IMG/VR virus record: IMGVR_UViG_3300005842_000485
Location: 26,566 to 90,565 of that record
Reading direction: 5' to 3' (one strand)
Origin: a virus
Length of the DNA stretch: 64,000 bases
Shown here: piece by piece, positions 49,610 through 58,015 of the stretch
Layout of the letters: each line of letters starts with the position of its first letter
How positions within the stretch are numbered: the first letter of the stretch is position 1
The notes under the pieces: generated by a model
Told to the model about the DNA's origin: nothing
What the model saw: the letters and a program-made list of their open reading frames with translations, nothing else
The model's database searches: none
Position numbers and translations under genes: made by a program

Positions 49610-49888
49610 TTAGCTATTGGAGAGACTAGCTGGTACGGACAAGTAATACTCCTTCGGCGCGGCCACCCAGCCGATAGGCAACTCTGTAAGGCGCAGGGTT
49701 GCAACTTGCCGTTGGAGACGTGTCACCTGTTCCTCAAGCGCCTCGATGTACGAGCTGTTGTCAGCCTGCGCGATCATCCAGCCGATTTCTCCGGTACGCG
49801 CACGGTTGGCAGACGTCCTCGTATTGTCGCGGCACTCTGCGATGCGCTTCACCAAGCCTTCGTCTGTTAGGGAGGCGATGAACTTCAT
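49610..49888 (-). CDS. 92-residue coiled-coil protein, unknown
   Basis: The leader CCTAACCACAAAGAAC precedes the ATG. A central coiled coil (YIEALEEQVTRLQRQVATL) follows a basic helical start. Member of the operon from 50088. Confidence 0.6.
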   Translation of the reverse strand: MKFIASLTDEGLVKRIAECRDNTRTSANRARTGEIGWMIAQADNSSYIEALEEQVTRLQRQVATLRLTELPIGWVAAPKEYYLSVPASLSNS

Positions 49889-49899
49889 GTTCTTTGTGG

Positions 49900-50088
49900 T
49901 TAGGTATTCGAGGACGCGAGCTTCTTCTGCTGATGCACGGCCTTGCGGTTCTCCTCACACTTCGGGCAGTTGATCCCTGTGGTATCGCCCGGCTCCGCCA
50001 GGAAGGTGTGTCCTTGCGGGCACTCCATCTGAGCGTAGATGCGAATGGTGGCGCGAGTGGTGATGACTTCGAGGGTGGGTTGCGGCAC
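49900..50088 (-). CDS. 62-residue zinc-ribbon protein, first gene of operon
   Basis: From GTG 50088 the product has CPQGHTFLAEPG and CPKC, a zinc ribbon like those in many small phage regulators, with a Lys/Gln-rich tail. It follows the promoter by about 20 bases. Confidence 0.65.
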   Translation of the reverse strand: MPQPTLEVITTRATIRIYAQMECPQGHTFLAEPGDTTGINCPKCEENRKAVHQQKKLASSNT

Positions 50089-50114
50089 GTGAGGCGTGGG
50101 TGAAGAACAACCTA

Positions 50115-50142
50115 ACAATACGCCTTCCAGCGGGTACTACAA
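50115..50142 (-). promoter_or_regulatory. Promoter of operon 50088-48361
   Basis: TTGTAG, 16 bases, TATTGT on the minus strand, then TTCTTCACCC, as at the promoter at 9938. Confidence 0.55.
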
Positions 50143-50147
50143 GACCA

Positions 50148-50165
50148 CATATCCACGAGTTATGA
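50148..50165. promoter_or_regulatory. Degenerate copy of the shared box
   Basis: ATATCCACGAGTTATGAA retains CACGAGTTAT and TATCCAC from the box at 47482 but with altered order at the edges. It lies six bases beyond the -35. Confidence 0.4.
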
Positions 50166-50188
50166 ACATTCTGATGGTGTCGAGACAC

Positions 50189-50491
50189 TCACCCGTTCGG
50201 GGCCTCCGGGGTCGTTCGTGGCTTCTCTTGCGGTGCATGCAAGGCCGCGTGGAGATCGGAAGGCCATTTGTGGAGTTCCTCAAGGACGGCCCGCAGGTGT
50301 TTGAGCATATGTACGGTGCACCGGCGCGCGAACTTCAGCACGGCACACAAAAGAACGAAGAAGAGTGCGAGCGCGTGCATCTCGGCGCAGTACCCAGCGA
50401 CGATGAGGAAGGTTGCCGCTCCCGCGTACTCAAGGGCATGAGCGACCGCTGTAAGGAAGGTAATGGTGGTGTCGATCTGCGCCGTGTCCAT
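50189..50491 (-). CDS. Small membrane protein (paralogue family, pair B)
   Basis: The start is preceded by TTTGGAGCGGAGCT. Two hydrophobic segments (residues 22-35 and 38-52) are followed by LKFARRCTVHMLKHLRAVLEEL. It is related to the protein at 50812-51048 (AGA(A/T)xFL(I/L)VAxYC, then L(K/R)FAR). Likely an inner-membrane protein with a basic amphipathic tail. Function unknown. Confidence 0.6.
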   Translation of the reverse strand: MDTAQIDTTITFLTAVAHALEYAGAATFLIVAGYCAEMHALALFFVLLCAVLKFARRCTVHMLKHLRAVLEELHKWPSDLHAALHAPQEKPRTTPEAPNG

Positions 50492-50811
50492 AGCTCCGCT
50501 CCAAAGACCGGCACGGATAAGAGACCCGTCCGGAAGTTGGTGGGTACGAGCGGATCAAGATGGAATCGGCGAACCGATCGCCCTTAGCTGGCGCCTTCCT
50601 GCCCCCGAGAGAGCTGCGCCGCCCCCGAGGGGGTTGCCAGTAGCCATGCATCTCGCGGCATCCCACCGTAGCAGTAGCCGCACGATCCGAGACGATGATG
50701 GTTGGTTTCCGGCGTACCAGAGCACAACCGTCGTCTCGGTCAGTCGCAACCCACTACACGCGACCGACCTGCAAATCGGAATGGGCAATGGCGAGTGTTT
50801 ATTCCGAACGG
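50492..50811. other. Non-coding stretch between paralogous membrane genes
   Basis: No gene is convincing on either strand; the open frames are Arg/Ser/Pro-rich shadows. A CCCCCGAGGGGG palindrome lies near 50621-50632 and may end transcription of the gene at 50812. A hairpin (CCGG-ACGG...CCGT-CCGG) lies in the leader of the gene at 50491. Confidence 0.4.
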
Positions 50812-51048
50812 TCAGGGACGCCATGCTCGCAGTTCCTCGGTGAGTCCGGCCACGGCTTGCGCGGCATGGTGGGTGCGCTCTCGGGCGAAGCGGAGCGCGT
50901 GGGTTGCGACCGTGGCGGTGAATGCAACAGCTTCTGTCAGGCCGCAGTAGATCGCGACGAGCAGGAAGAGCGTGGCTCCCGCGCGTTCGATGAGATGGAC
51001 AGCACTCCGAAGGAGGTTGAACGGGTGCGTCCGCGTCGGTTCTGCCAT
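50812..51048 (-). CDS. Small membrane protein (paralogue family, pair B)
   Basis: The ATG at 51048 follows ATTGGAGCGGATC. The 78-residue product has RAGATLFLLVAIYCG and a second hydrophobic stretch, then LRFARERTHHAAQAVAGL and ends RAWRP. It is a paralogue of the protein at 50189-50491. Confidence 0.6.
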   Translation of the reverse strand: MAEPTRTHPFNLLRSAVHLIERAGATLFLLVAIYCGLTEAVAFTATVATHALRFARERTHHAAQAVAGLTEELRAWRP

Positions 51049-51417
51049 GATCCGCTCCAATGTCCTACCGAGCCGAAGACTCGGAGATGAATTGGCGAGT
51101 GATGAGCAGACCAGGGGTTCTACTTACATGAACAGGCCCGTAAGCCGCGGGTCAGACGCCTGTGACGCGGGCTCGCTAACGGAGGGGCGTCGCGCTGGAT
51201 GTTCCCGTCGGGCGGGTGGCGTGTTCAATGAGCTACCTGTTGCGTCGTGGGTCGCTGGCTGCCTGACCTCCGACGCGTCCTAGCGACTCCCTTTTCTCAT
51301 CAAGACGATTGAGTGTCGGTCGCTACTGTCGGCCACTCGCAGCCGACCCATGCCATATTTGGCAGCTAAGAAAAGAATACTGCAAAAGTCAGGCAAGGTG
51401 AACCGCCGTTCGGGACA
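51049..51417. other. Non-coding stretch
   Basis: Contains the leader of the small membrane protein (hairpin CCGAG...CTCGG near 51069-51085) and otherwise no gene that I can support. Its right end carries the T-rich side of the terminator of the large methyltransferase-helicase gene. Confidence 0.4.
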
Positions 51418-51456
51418 GAACAAAGAGGGGCGAAGGCCGGAAAGCCAACGCCCCTC
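51418..51456 (-). terminator. Rho-independent terminator of methyltransferase-helicase operon
   Basis: On the minus strand GAGGGGCG...CGCCCCTC with an inner GGC/GCC pair, followed by TTTGTTCTG, twelve bases after the stop. Confidence 0.75.
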
Positions 51457-51467
51457 AACAGGAACGG

Positions 51468-54400
51468 TTAGAACAATGAGATTTGTGCTGCGGCCGTGAT
51501 CGGAACCGGGATGATGGCCGGCTCGGGATCGACGACTAGGGCAACCGGGAGAACGGACCCGGGAACGTAGACGGCGCGGGGCTTCTTCGTGATGCGCCTT
51601 GCGACTTCGAGTTGGGCGGCGTTCGTCGCGCGTTCCAAGATGTCTGCGACGGTGGCGTACCGCGCCGTGCCGTCGATGGCTTCTCGGAGCGCTTGGAACT
51701 TCGCGCCGCATAGGTTATGCATGTCCTCATCAATCGTGCCGCCCGAGAGCAGGATGTACTCGTAGCACTCCTTTACCTGGCCGGGGCGGTGGATGCGACC
51801 GCAGACCTGTTTGAGAATCTCCGGCGACCACTCGAGCGCGAGCACGATGATGTGGTTCGCGCCGATGATGTCCAGCCCGCGCGCGATGGCTCCCATGCTC
51901 GCGAGGAGCACCGGAGTCTCGTCGCGGTTGAACTCCTTAATCAGCTCGTGGCGCTTCTTCATGGACACGCCAGCGGTAACCTGCGTAAAGCCGATGCGCT
52001 CACGTTTGAGGCGAATACCCACCGCTGCGAGGAGTGGTCGAAGGGGCGAGGTGACGATCACCTTGTCGCCGCGAGATCGGATGTCGCGGATGAGCCGCAA
52101 CGTCTCCTCGATCTTTGCGGTTGTCGCGCCGCTCGGCAACGCGATCTGCGGACATTCGGGATGGTCGCGGACAAGATGTTCTCGCGCCGTGGGATCGGAA
52201 GCAGCGAAACGGAGTGACCACAAGCACTGTGAGATCACGCCCATGTTCACGTCTTCGTTCTGATGCTGCGCGAGCTCGCGGTTGATGCGATCCGTTGACC
52301 ATGATTCGTAGGCGGCGTAAAGCTGCGCCTGATCCGAGAACATCCCACAGCGAGCGATCTGGGGCGGGTGCTTCGTCGGGAGCGTTGCCATCTCGCCGTC
52401 CACGCGCCGAACCATGAATGGCGCCATCATCCGAGAGAAGAGGTTGAGGCTTGAGACTTCGGGGAGCATCAATGCCTTGCCGACGTGCAAGGTTTCCTCG
52501 TACTCGCGCGTGACGAACTTGAACGTGGCGTAGCAATCGAGAAAGCGTTTTGATCCTCCTTTGTAGCTGTACGGGAACAGCGGGTTATCCCAACCGAGCA
52601 GCCAGGAGATCGTCCAGAACACGTCGGTGACGTAACCCTTGAACAACGTGGCTGATAGGACGTACCGACCCTTGGACTTGAACGAGCGGAGGGCTTGTCC
52701 TCGCAGCGAGAGTTTGGACTTGGCGACTTGCGCCTCGTCCGCGATGACGCACGAGAAGAGCTTGGACAAGGATTTGTAGGCCGGCCGCTGGCGGCGTGCG
52801 CCGTCGTAGCTGTAGGCCACAAAGCCGCAGGCGTGGCAGACGTGGCCCGTCCACTGTTCCGCGTCTTCGCACTTTGGACAGGAACGGACAGCGACTTCAT
52901 ATTCGGTGCCGCACTCGCAGGTTTCGGATGTGATGCCCGTCGCTTCGTGACGTACGGCACCGTCTTTATCGAACTTCACGCAGTCCCACGGCTCGAACGT
53001 CTTGCTGCCATCGAGCGCGAGGAACTCATAGCTGGTGATCCAGAACCCCGTTGGCTTCGAGCCGGAGCGAATCTGCTCACGCAGGTCTGAAACGGCACGG
53101 TGTGTGTCGAGCCGATGCCCGACCACGCCGAATTGCTGACAGGCTTCGAGCCACTTTTCCACGAGACGTGACTCGCAGATGACGAGGGTGCGTTGGTACT
53201 GCCGGGCTTTGGCGACGGCGGTAGAAACAGGTGTCTTGCCTCCCCCGACTTCCCAAGCGATGTAGGCGCGCGGTTTCGTGATGAGACGCGCGCCGTCTTC
53301 GTTCTGGTAGTCGAACAGATGCGGCGCTTGTCGCGAGAGCAGGTCGCGGTTGCGTTCTACTTCCTCGGCGAGCAAGTCATCTACGTCCTCGATGACGGGG
53401 AGCGCGAAGGCGCGCAGGAACAGCGAGACGGCGGTTTCATCGACTTCCGCGACATCGAGCAGGCCCGCGTCCGTTTCCACCTGCAGGAGAAGGTAGCCGC
53501 GGTCGATCTGGGTAATCACCCGCTCGTCACGGTCTTTCGATTCGTTCCGTACCGTCTCCTCCGCAGCGGTCTCGCGTTTGCGAATCCACGTCGGGTGAAT
53601 GCGATACGAGACGCCTTCGCGCCAGAGCACGGATGCTTCGGCGCCCGGCATCAGGGCAACGCCGGTGTCGGTGGCGCGCACACCCATGGAGACATCCGCG
53701 ATTGCGGGGTACGGCTTGTCGTCGAAGTAGCCGATGAGCTGATGCGGCTTCGGGCGGTAGAGCGGGATCGAGAGACGCGTGTAGCGTTTCTGTTGCCGCG
53801 CGATCTTCTCCTTCGCTCGTTCCGTGATGGCCGGTTCAAACCCGAGATTCGAGAGTGCCGCGAGCGCTTCATCCGCTCCGCGCTTGATGAGCGCGGGTGG
53901 TGAACAATACGCATCGATAACTCCGACCCGGACGCCTTGCACGGGTGAATACACCTGCACGGTGGCGTTCAGGAAGTCGAGCATCGCCTTAGCCGAGAGG
54001 TCAGCGGTGATGCCCTTCTCGGACAGCGTGACGGCGTTCGTCTGCGGCAGTCTGACCAAGAGATTCACTTGCGGCAGATCGAGCGCGGTGACGAGCGGAA
54101 CACCGTAGTCCGGCATCGCGTCACTGATGACGACCCCCAAGCGGTCAGAGAAGTTGTGTGTGAGCGCGTCCAGCGCGTGAAGCGTCGGCTCGCGGCTCTC
54201 CCGCCCGTACTCGCGGTGTCCCGCTTTCGTGGCGACGACGAGATCGACGGAGACGTCGATGCCGTATTCCTCGGTAAACGCGTGGGCGACCGTGATGCGC
54301 GCGCGGAGGTCGAACTGCTTATAGAGCGTGGTCCGCAGCGCGGCATCTTTCCCGTTCTCGAACGTCGAGGACGGGATGATGGCAACGAGCAGACCGTTCT

Positions 54401-54947
54401 GCGTGAGCGCACGCGCGCAGAGTTCGAGCGTGAACGCTTGAGACTCCACGGAGCCGTGCTGGTTCACTGTCTCCCAGCCTTCGGTGGTGGGGACGTTCCA
54501 CCAGATGCCAAAGGGCGGATTCGTGACGATGACGTTCGCCCCCTCGTCGTACGGCAGACCCTTGAGGATCTTCCGGTACAAGAGGAGATCGCCGACGCGG
54601 ACGTTCTTCGAGAGTAGGTTGCGTTTCGCAACCGCCGCCGAGTCTTCGTCCATCTCGACGCCGAGCACCTGCGCGCCGGACGCGCGGAACGGCAAGAGCA
54701 GGCGGCCGGAGCCACACGTCGGGTCGAAGACGACGAGATCGGCGGGTGTCGTCACTGTCGCGCGGCCGTTGCCGTTGTAGCCGCGATGCGGCTGCGTGAC
54801 ATGCCCGAGCACCGCGTCCGCGATGACCTGGCAGATCGTGGTGCTCGTGTAATAGCTCGCGTGACTGCTGGCGTTCCAGCGACGAAAGCCGAGGTTGTGA
54901 TTCGAGTCGCGTCCAGAGAACGCGAGATCAGGCGCAAGGTCTGTCAT
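51468..54947 (-). CDS. N6-adenine methyltransferase-Snf2 helicase fusion
   Basis: The 1159-residue protein starts with an N6 methyltransferase: FDPTCGSG at residues 74-81 (motif I) and NPPF at 143-146 (motif IV). The second half is an SF2/Snf2 motor: GGGKT near residue 569, four cysteine pairs near 690-720 (a zinc finger), DEAQ near 736, LSAT, and GRIHRPGQ near 1050. The end, QISLF, matches the sliding-clamp motif. The layout resembles P1 DarB-type proteins that protect phage DNA from restriction. AGAAGGAG precedes the ATG, which overlaps the previous stop. Confidence 0.88.
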   Translation of the reverse strand: MTDLAPDLAFSGRDSNHNLGFRRWNASSHASYYTSTTICQVIADAVLGHVTQPHRGYNGNGRATVTTPADLVVFDPTCGSGRLLLPFRASGAQVLGVEMDEDSAAVAKRNLLSKNVRVGDLLLYRKILKGLPYDEGANVIVTNPPFGIWWNVPTTEGWETVNQHGSVESQAFTLELCARALTQNGLLVAIIPSSTFENGKDAALRTTLYKQFDLRARITVAHAFTEEYGIDVSVDLVVATKAGHREYGRESREPTLHALDALTHNFSDRLGVVISDAMPDYGVPLVTALDLPQVNLLVRLPQTNAVTLSEKGITADLSAKAMLDFLNATVQVYSPVQGVRVGVIDAYCSPPALIKRGADEALAALSNLGFEPAITERAKEKIARQQKRYTRLSIPLYRPKPHQLIGYFDDKPYPAIADVSMGVRATDTGVALMPGAEASVLWREGVSYRIHPTWIRKRETAAEETVRNESKDRDERVITQIDRGYLLLQVETDAGLLDVAEVDETAVSLFLRAFALPVIEDVDDLLAEEVERNRDLLSRQAPHLFDYQNEDGARLITKPRAYIAWEVGGGKTPVSTAVAKARQYQRTLVICESRLVEKWLEACQQFGVVGHRLDTHRAVSDLREQIRSGSKPTGFWITSYEFLALDGSKTFEPWDCVKFDKDGAVRHEATGITSETCECGTEYEVAVRSCPKCEDAEQWTGHVCHACGFVAYSYDGARRQRPAYKSLSKLFSCVIADEAQVAKSKLSLRGQALRSFKSKGRYVLSATLFKGYVTDVFWTISWLLGWDNPLFPYSYKGGSKRFLDCYATFKFVTREYEETLHVGKALMLPEVSSLNLFSRMMAPFMVRRVDGEMATLPTKHPPQIARCGMFSDQAQLYAAYESWSTDRINRELAQHQNEDVNMGVISQCLWSLRFAASDPTAREHLVRDHPECPQIALPSGATTAKIEETLRLIRDIRSRGDKVIVTSPLRPLLAAVGIRLKRERIGFTQVTAGVSMKKRHELIKEFNRDETPVLLASMGAIARGLDIIGANHIIVLALEWSPEILKQVCGRIHRPGQVKECYEYILLSGGTIDEDMHNLCGAKFQALREAIDGTARYATVADILERATNAAQLEVARRITKKPRAVYVPGSVLPVALVVDPEPAIIPVPITAAAQISLF

Positions 54948-55423
54948 GCGTTCTCCTTCTGTAGATCGCGGAGCCAGTACGTGAGGGCTGCTGGGCGGTC
55001 GAGCGCGTAGGCGGGGACGCTGGAGTTGCCGTCGTCTTCCGTTTTGTCGATGCCGGCCGAGTGATACGACGGGTACTCGTGGGAGAGTGCGCGGATCGCC
55101 CGGTCAATGTCGGGTGCGGGGATGCCGTGGGCTTCAAAGAGCAGACGCAACCCCGCCTCTTTCGTCGCGCCGACGAAGAAGCGCTTGTCGTTCGTGCCAT
55201 CGAAGTACGCAGGCTTCCATGCGGTGAAGACGCGGCGGTTGCCGTCCTTTGCGACGATCAGTTCCCAGTTCTTTTCAGGGAGATCATCTTTCGTGAGCGG
55301 TGCCGTCCCGAAAACTTGCACCATCGCCCACTTGTCGTAGCGAACGCGGTAGCCACGGATCAGGTAGAACGACTTGCCATTGATCTGGACATACTTCGTC
55401 CCGTCGATGTCGAAGGTACGCAT
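54944..55423 (-). CDS. 159-residue protein coupled to the methyltransferase-helicase
   Basis: The ATG at 55423 has AAAAGGAG upstream. The N-terminal half is beta-rich (FDIDGTKYVQINGKSFYLI, RVRYDKWAMVQVFG), the rest helical. Its stop overlaps the fusion start (ATGA), so the two are made together; it could be a partner or specificity factor. No family recognised. Confidence 0.7.
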   Translation of the reverse strand: MRTFDIDGTKYVQINGKSFYLIRGYRVRYDKWAMVQVFGTAPLTKDDLPEKNWELIVAKDGNRRVFTAWKPAYFDGTNDKRFFVGATKEAGLRLLFEAHGIPAPDIDRAIRALSHEYPSYHSAGIDKTEDDGNSSVPAYALDRPAALTYWLRDLQKENA

Positions 55424-55546
55424 CGTAGGCACTCCTTTTGGGCGTGGTGAGGTGGGCTGACGCGGAATGCGTCAGGTGTGAAGGGGCGAGGCGGCGTCGG
55501 CCTCTAGCCCCAAAGGTGGGGGCGCGTCGAAACGCGCGTCAATGCG

Positions 55547-56692
55547 TTACGCGGCGTCGAGGAGAGGTATTTGATACGGAACGACTTGGATGTGGGGCTC
55601 AAAGTTTGGAGACGAAGGCAATGACGAACGCGGAGGCAGCGGGGATGCAACGCCGATGCGCTGTTCTGCGAGTCGCAAGTAATCGGGGTTCAACTCAATC
55701 CCGATGAAGGAACGACCTTCTTCGCGCGCAACTTGGCCGGTCGTGCCGCTTCCCATGAAGGGATCGATTACGACGCCATCACGCGGAGCACCAGCGAGAA
55801 TGCACGGACGAATCAAATCCGGTGGGTACGTGGCGAAGTGCGCGCCTTTGTACGGCCGCGAGGCGACCGACCAAACCGAGCGGCGATTTCGAGTAAGCCA
55901 AGGGACGTTAGCTACCTTGAGAAGCCCCGCCTTTGTCCGATGTTCTTCCGTGGCCGACGCGTCGTACGCGTTGACGTACTTATGACTCTTGTTGCCAGAA
56001 ATGCGAGGCTTCATCGAGGCTCTGCCTAGTTGATGTGCGCCTGTCTTTCCAGTGTGGAACTCGCTGCCAGCGGAGCCACGCGACGCGGGTTCCTGCATGG
56101 AAGCAGTGTCGAAGTAGTACCGCGGGGACTTCGAGAGAAGGAAGATGTACTCGTGCGCTTTCGTGCAACGGTCTGTCACGCTTTCAGGCATCGGGTTCGG
56201 CTTAGCCCAAATGATGTCTTGGCGAAGGCGCCAGCCGTCCGCTTGTAGGGCAAGCGCAACGCGCCAGGGTACTCCGAGCAAATCTTTCGGCTTCAAACCG
56301 ACTTGCCTCCCACGTCTGACGGGATTCGTGTTGATCGGCGGCATAGAAGAACGAAGTGTCGATTTGTCGCGTCCTCCGGTTGCCCCGTTGCCGCCTGTCG
56401 TGGTGTTCGCGTACGAGTCACCGAGATTTAACCAAAGGGTGCCGTCGTCGCGTAAGACACGCCGCACATCTCGAAAGACGGAGACGAGCCGACAGACATA
56501 GCAGATGCGGCAGGAGTCCCGAGTGGCCCACCCCAAGCAGTCAGCGGTGTTTTCAGCGCCTAGCTGCCCCCGAACACCGTAGTCCCGGAGGCCGAAGTAC
56601 GGCGGCGATGTAACGCATGTCTGCACCGACCCGGAAGGAATGTCCCGCAGCCGATCAAGGCAGTCACCGAGGAGTAGTTGCACATCAGACAT
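55547..56692 (-). CDS. Beta-class DNA methyltransferase (TSPPY type)
   Basis: From ATG 56692 the 381-residue protein has [12 protein letters not shown] near residue 32 (motif IV), a cysteine cluster ([16 protein letters not shown]) that probably binds zinc, and [10 protein letters not shown] near residue 306 (motif I). This is the order of N4-cytosine or N6-adenine methyltransferases common in phages. No partner endonuclease is seen next to it, so it is likely an orphan enzyme protecting phage DNA. It closes the operon that begins at 57540. Confidence 0.9.
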   Translation of the reverse strand: MSDVQLLLGDCLDRLRDIPSGSVQTCVTSPPYFGLRDYGVRGQLGAENTADCLGWATRDSCRICYVCRLVSVFRDVRRVLRDDGTLWLNLGDSYANTTTGGNGATGGRDKSTLRSSMPPINTNPVRRGRQVGLKPKDLLGVPWRVALALQADGWRLRQDIIWAKPNPMPESVTDRCTKAHEYIFLLSKSPRYYFDTASMQEPASRGSAGSEFHTGKTGAHQLGRASMKPRISGNKSHKYVNAYDASATEEHRTKAGLLKVANVPWLTRNRRSVWSVASRPYKGAHFATYPPDLIRPCILAGAPRDGVVIDPFMGSGTTGQVAREEGRSFIGIELNPDYLRLAEQRIGVASPLPPRSSLPSSPNFEPHIQVVPYQIPLLDAA

Positions 56693-57053
56693 CGCGACCT
56701 GCGTTAACGCACCTAGAGCAGCCCTTAAGGCCTTCTTTCGTATGTGCTGGGTAGAAGTCATAGATTTCAAGTGCGTTTCGTAGCGCGTTCTCCTGCTCCC
56801 AGGCGCCAGCTACGCGATTGCGACCATGCGCTCTGGCAGCGGACTGGGACGTCATCGAGTGCGTGCGCCGAATCGCACGTTCGTGGGACGCAGCGGCCGT
56901 CTTGAGTTCTCCGGCAGTCTCGGAGAGCCGGAGTTCAAGCTCGCGCCGTGTGTAATTTGATGCGAGGACTCGCGACCAGTCGCTGTATTCGTCGTAGCGC
57001 CAAGTCACTTGCGGCGGAGTGGCGGGGACGAGGAGGGGTTGAACGTCAGGCAT
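56685..57053 (-). CDS. 122-residue protein coupled to methyltransferase
   Basis: From ATG 57053 the product has a Pro-rich start, a helical region rich in Arg/Glu ([20 protein letters not shown]) and a C-terminal CSRC pair. Its end overlaps the methyltransferase start. Unknown. Confidence 0.6.
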   Translation of the reverse strand: MPDVQPLLVPATPPQVTWRYDEYSDWSRVLASNYTRRELELRLSETAGELKTAAASHERAIRRTHSMTSQSAARAHGRNRVAGAWEQENALRNALEIYDFYPAHTKEGLKGCSRCVNAGRDV

Positions 57054-57064
57054 CGGGCGTGCCG

Positions 57065-57259
57065 TTAGCGTGACAGCTCGGCTGCGTCCGCGAGGTCTGC
57101 GAGGGTTGACGCCTGCCACTCGTGGCCACAGTCGTTGCAGGAGAAGACACCCCAGCCGGGTTTCAGTTCATCGACGCACTCAAAATCCTCGTGCTTGCAG
57201 TCGGCGTCATCGGGAAGCGTGGCTTCGCCAGAGTCGTGCGTAGCTTGGGGATGTGACAC
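57065..57259 (-). CDS. 64-residue zinc-binding protein
   Basis: The GTG start leads to C-x-H at residue 21, C near 28 and CNDCGHEW near residue 41, a zinc-ribbon-like set, then an acidic helix. Second gene in its operon. The leader CACCTCCTCACCACCACCC before GTG lacks a Shine-Dalgarno site. Confidence 0.65.
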   Translation of the reverse strand: MSHPQATHDSGEATLPDDADCKHEDFECVDELKPGWGVFSCNDCGHEWQASTLADLADAAELSR

Positions 57260-57294
57260 AGGGGTGGTGGTGAGGAGGTGAAGTACTTTTGCGA

Positions 57295-57540
57295 CTAAGT
57301 GGCTTCAGCGCGAGCCTTGCGCGTGGCGACATGCAGCGCGTCTGACGCGGCGCGGAATGCGGCGTATGCGTCCGCGAGAAGAGTACCCGGCTCGCCATGC
57401 CCCTTCTCGGTGTAGCGCACGTCGCCTGCGCGCTCGGAGGGGAAGGCGCGCTTGATCTCGGCCATCCAAGCGTCGTCAGTGGCGAGGGCCTTGCGGTAGA
57501 GATCGTGGAGGATGTTGGTCGCGGTGTTGACGTCGGACAT
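57295..57540 (-). CDS. 81-residue helical protein, first gene of methyltransferase operon
   Basis: Acidic, helical protein (NILHDLYRKALATDDAWMAEI). Starts soon after the predicted transcription start, with a CACCTCCCACCTCCG leader. Unknown. Confidence 0.6.
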   Translation of the reverse strand: MSDVNTATNILHDLYRKALATDDAWMAEIKRAFPSERAGDVRYTEKGHGEPGTLLADAYAAFRAASDALHVATRKARAEAT

Positions 57541-57566
57541 CGGAGGTGGGAGGTGAAGACACTTTC

Positions 57567-57594
57567 ACTGTACGCTTCTGACAGGATTTGTGAA
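57567..57594 (-). promoter_or_regulatory. Promoter of second methyltransferase operon
   Basis: TTCACA, 16 bases, TACAGT, then GAAAGTGTCTTCACCTCC. The start of the transcript matches the class. Confidence 0.55.
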
Positions 57595-57602
57595 GGTGCT
57601 GA

Positions 57603-57620
57603 ATGCACGAGTTTTCCACA
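57603..57620 (+). promoter_or_regulatory. Shared upstream box
   Basis: ATGCACGAGTTTTCCACA, one change from the box at 47482. It begins nine bases beyond the -35 element. TTTTCCACA also fits relaxed DnaA consensus. Confidence 0.55.
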
Positions 57621-57656
57621 AAAATTGGGATGTATTCTGGTGAGTGTTTTCGACCC

Positions 57657-57968
57657 TTATCTGTGGGAAGTCATGTTGCGCGGAGCGAGTTGTGTGAGCG
57701 TTTTGCGAAGAATGGTATCGGCATCTTCGGTGTGCTGACGGAGGAATCGATCAAGGGCAGGGAGGTCGTCTGCCAGCGTCAGCGTGACAAACTGGGCCCA
57801 TAGATCAGCGGAGAGGGAGCGAAGGTGGTCCGCAAGCGCCATGAAGAACGCTTCGTCGGCTTCCGCTTGTGTAGCTGGCGGAACGGTAAAAGATGGATCA
57901 GCCGCGCGAAGCGGCGCGAACACAACGTCTCGATGAGCGGCGAGTGCATCAGCAAGCGTCAGCGGCAT
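57657..57968 (-). CDS. 103-residue protein at the end of the conjugation-like operon
   Basis: An Ala/Leu-rich helical protein (LADHLRSLSADLWAQFVTLTL). It lies 48 bases after the replication-relaxation gene and may be cotranscribed. Unknown. Confidence 0.6.
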   Translation of the reverse strand: MPLTLADALAAHRDVVFAPLRAADPSFTVPPATQAEADEAFFMALADHLRSLSADLWAQFVTLTLADDLPALDRFLRQHTEDADTILRKTLTQLAPRNMTSHR

Positions 57969-58015
57969 GCACCGATGCTACACAGGCGGCTCCACGCGTC
58001 TCACCATCGTAGAGG

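Noticed and set aside
50463-50843. 126-residue plus-strand frame between membrane genes
   Set aside because: No ribosome site, Arg/Ser/Pro-rich, overlaps the leaders of minus-strand genes.
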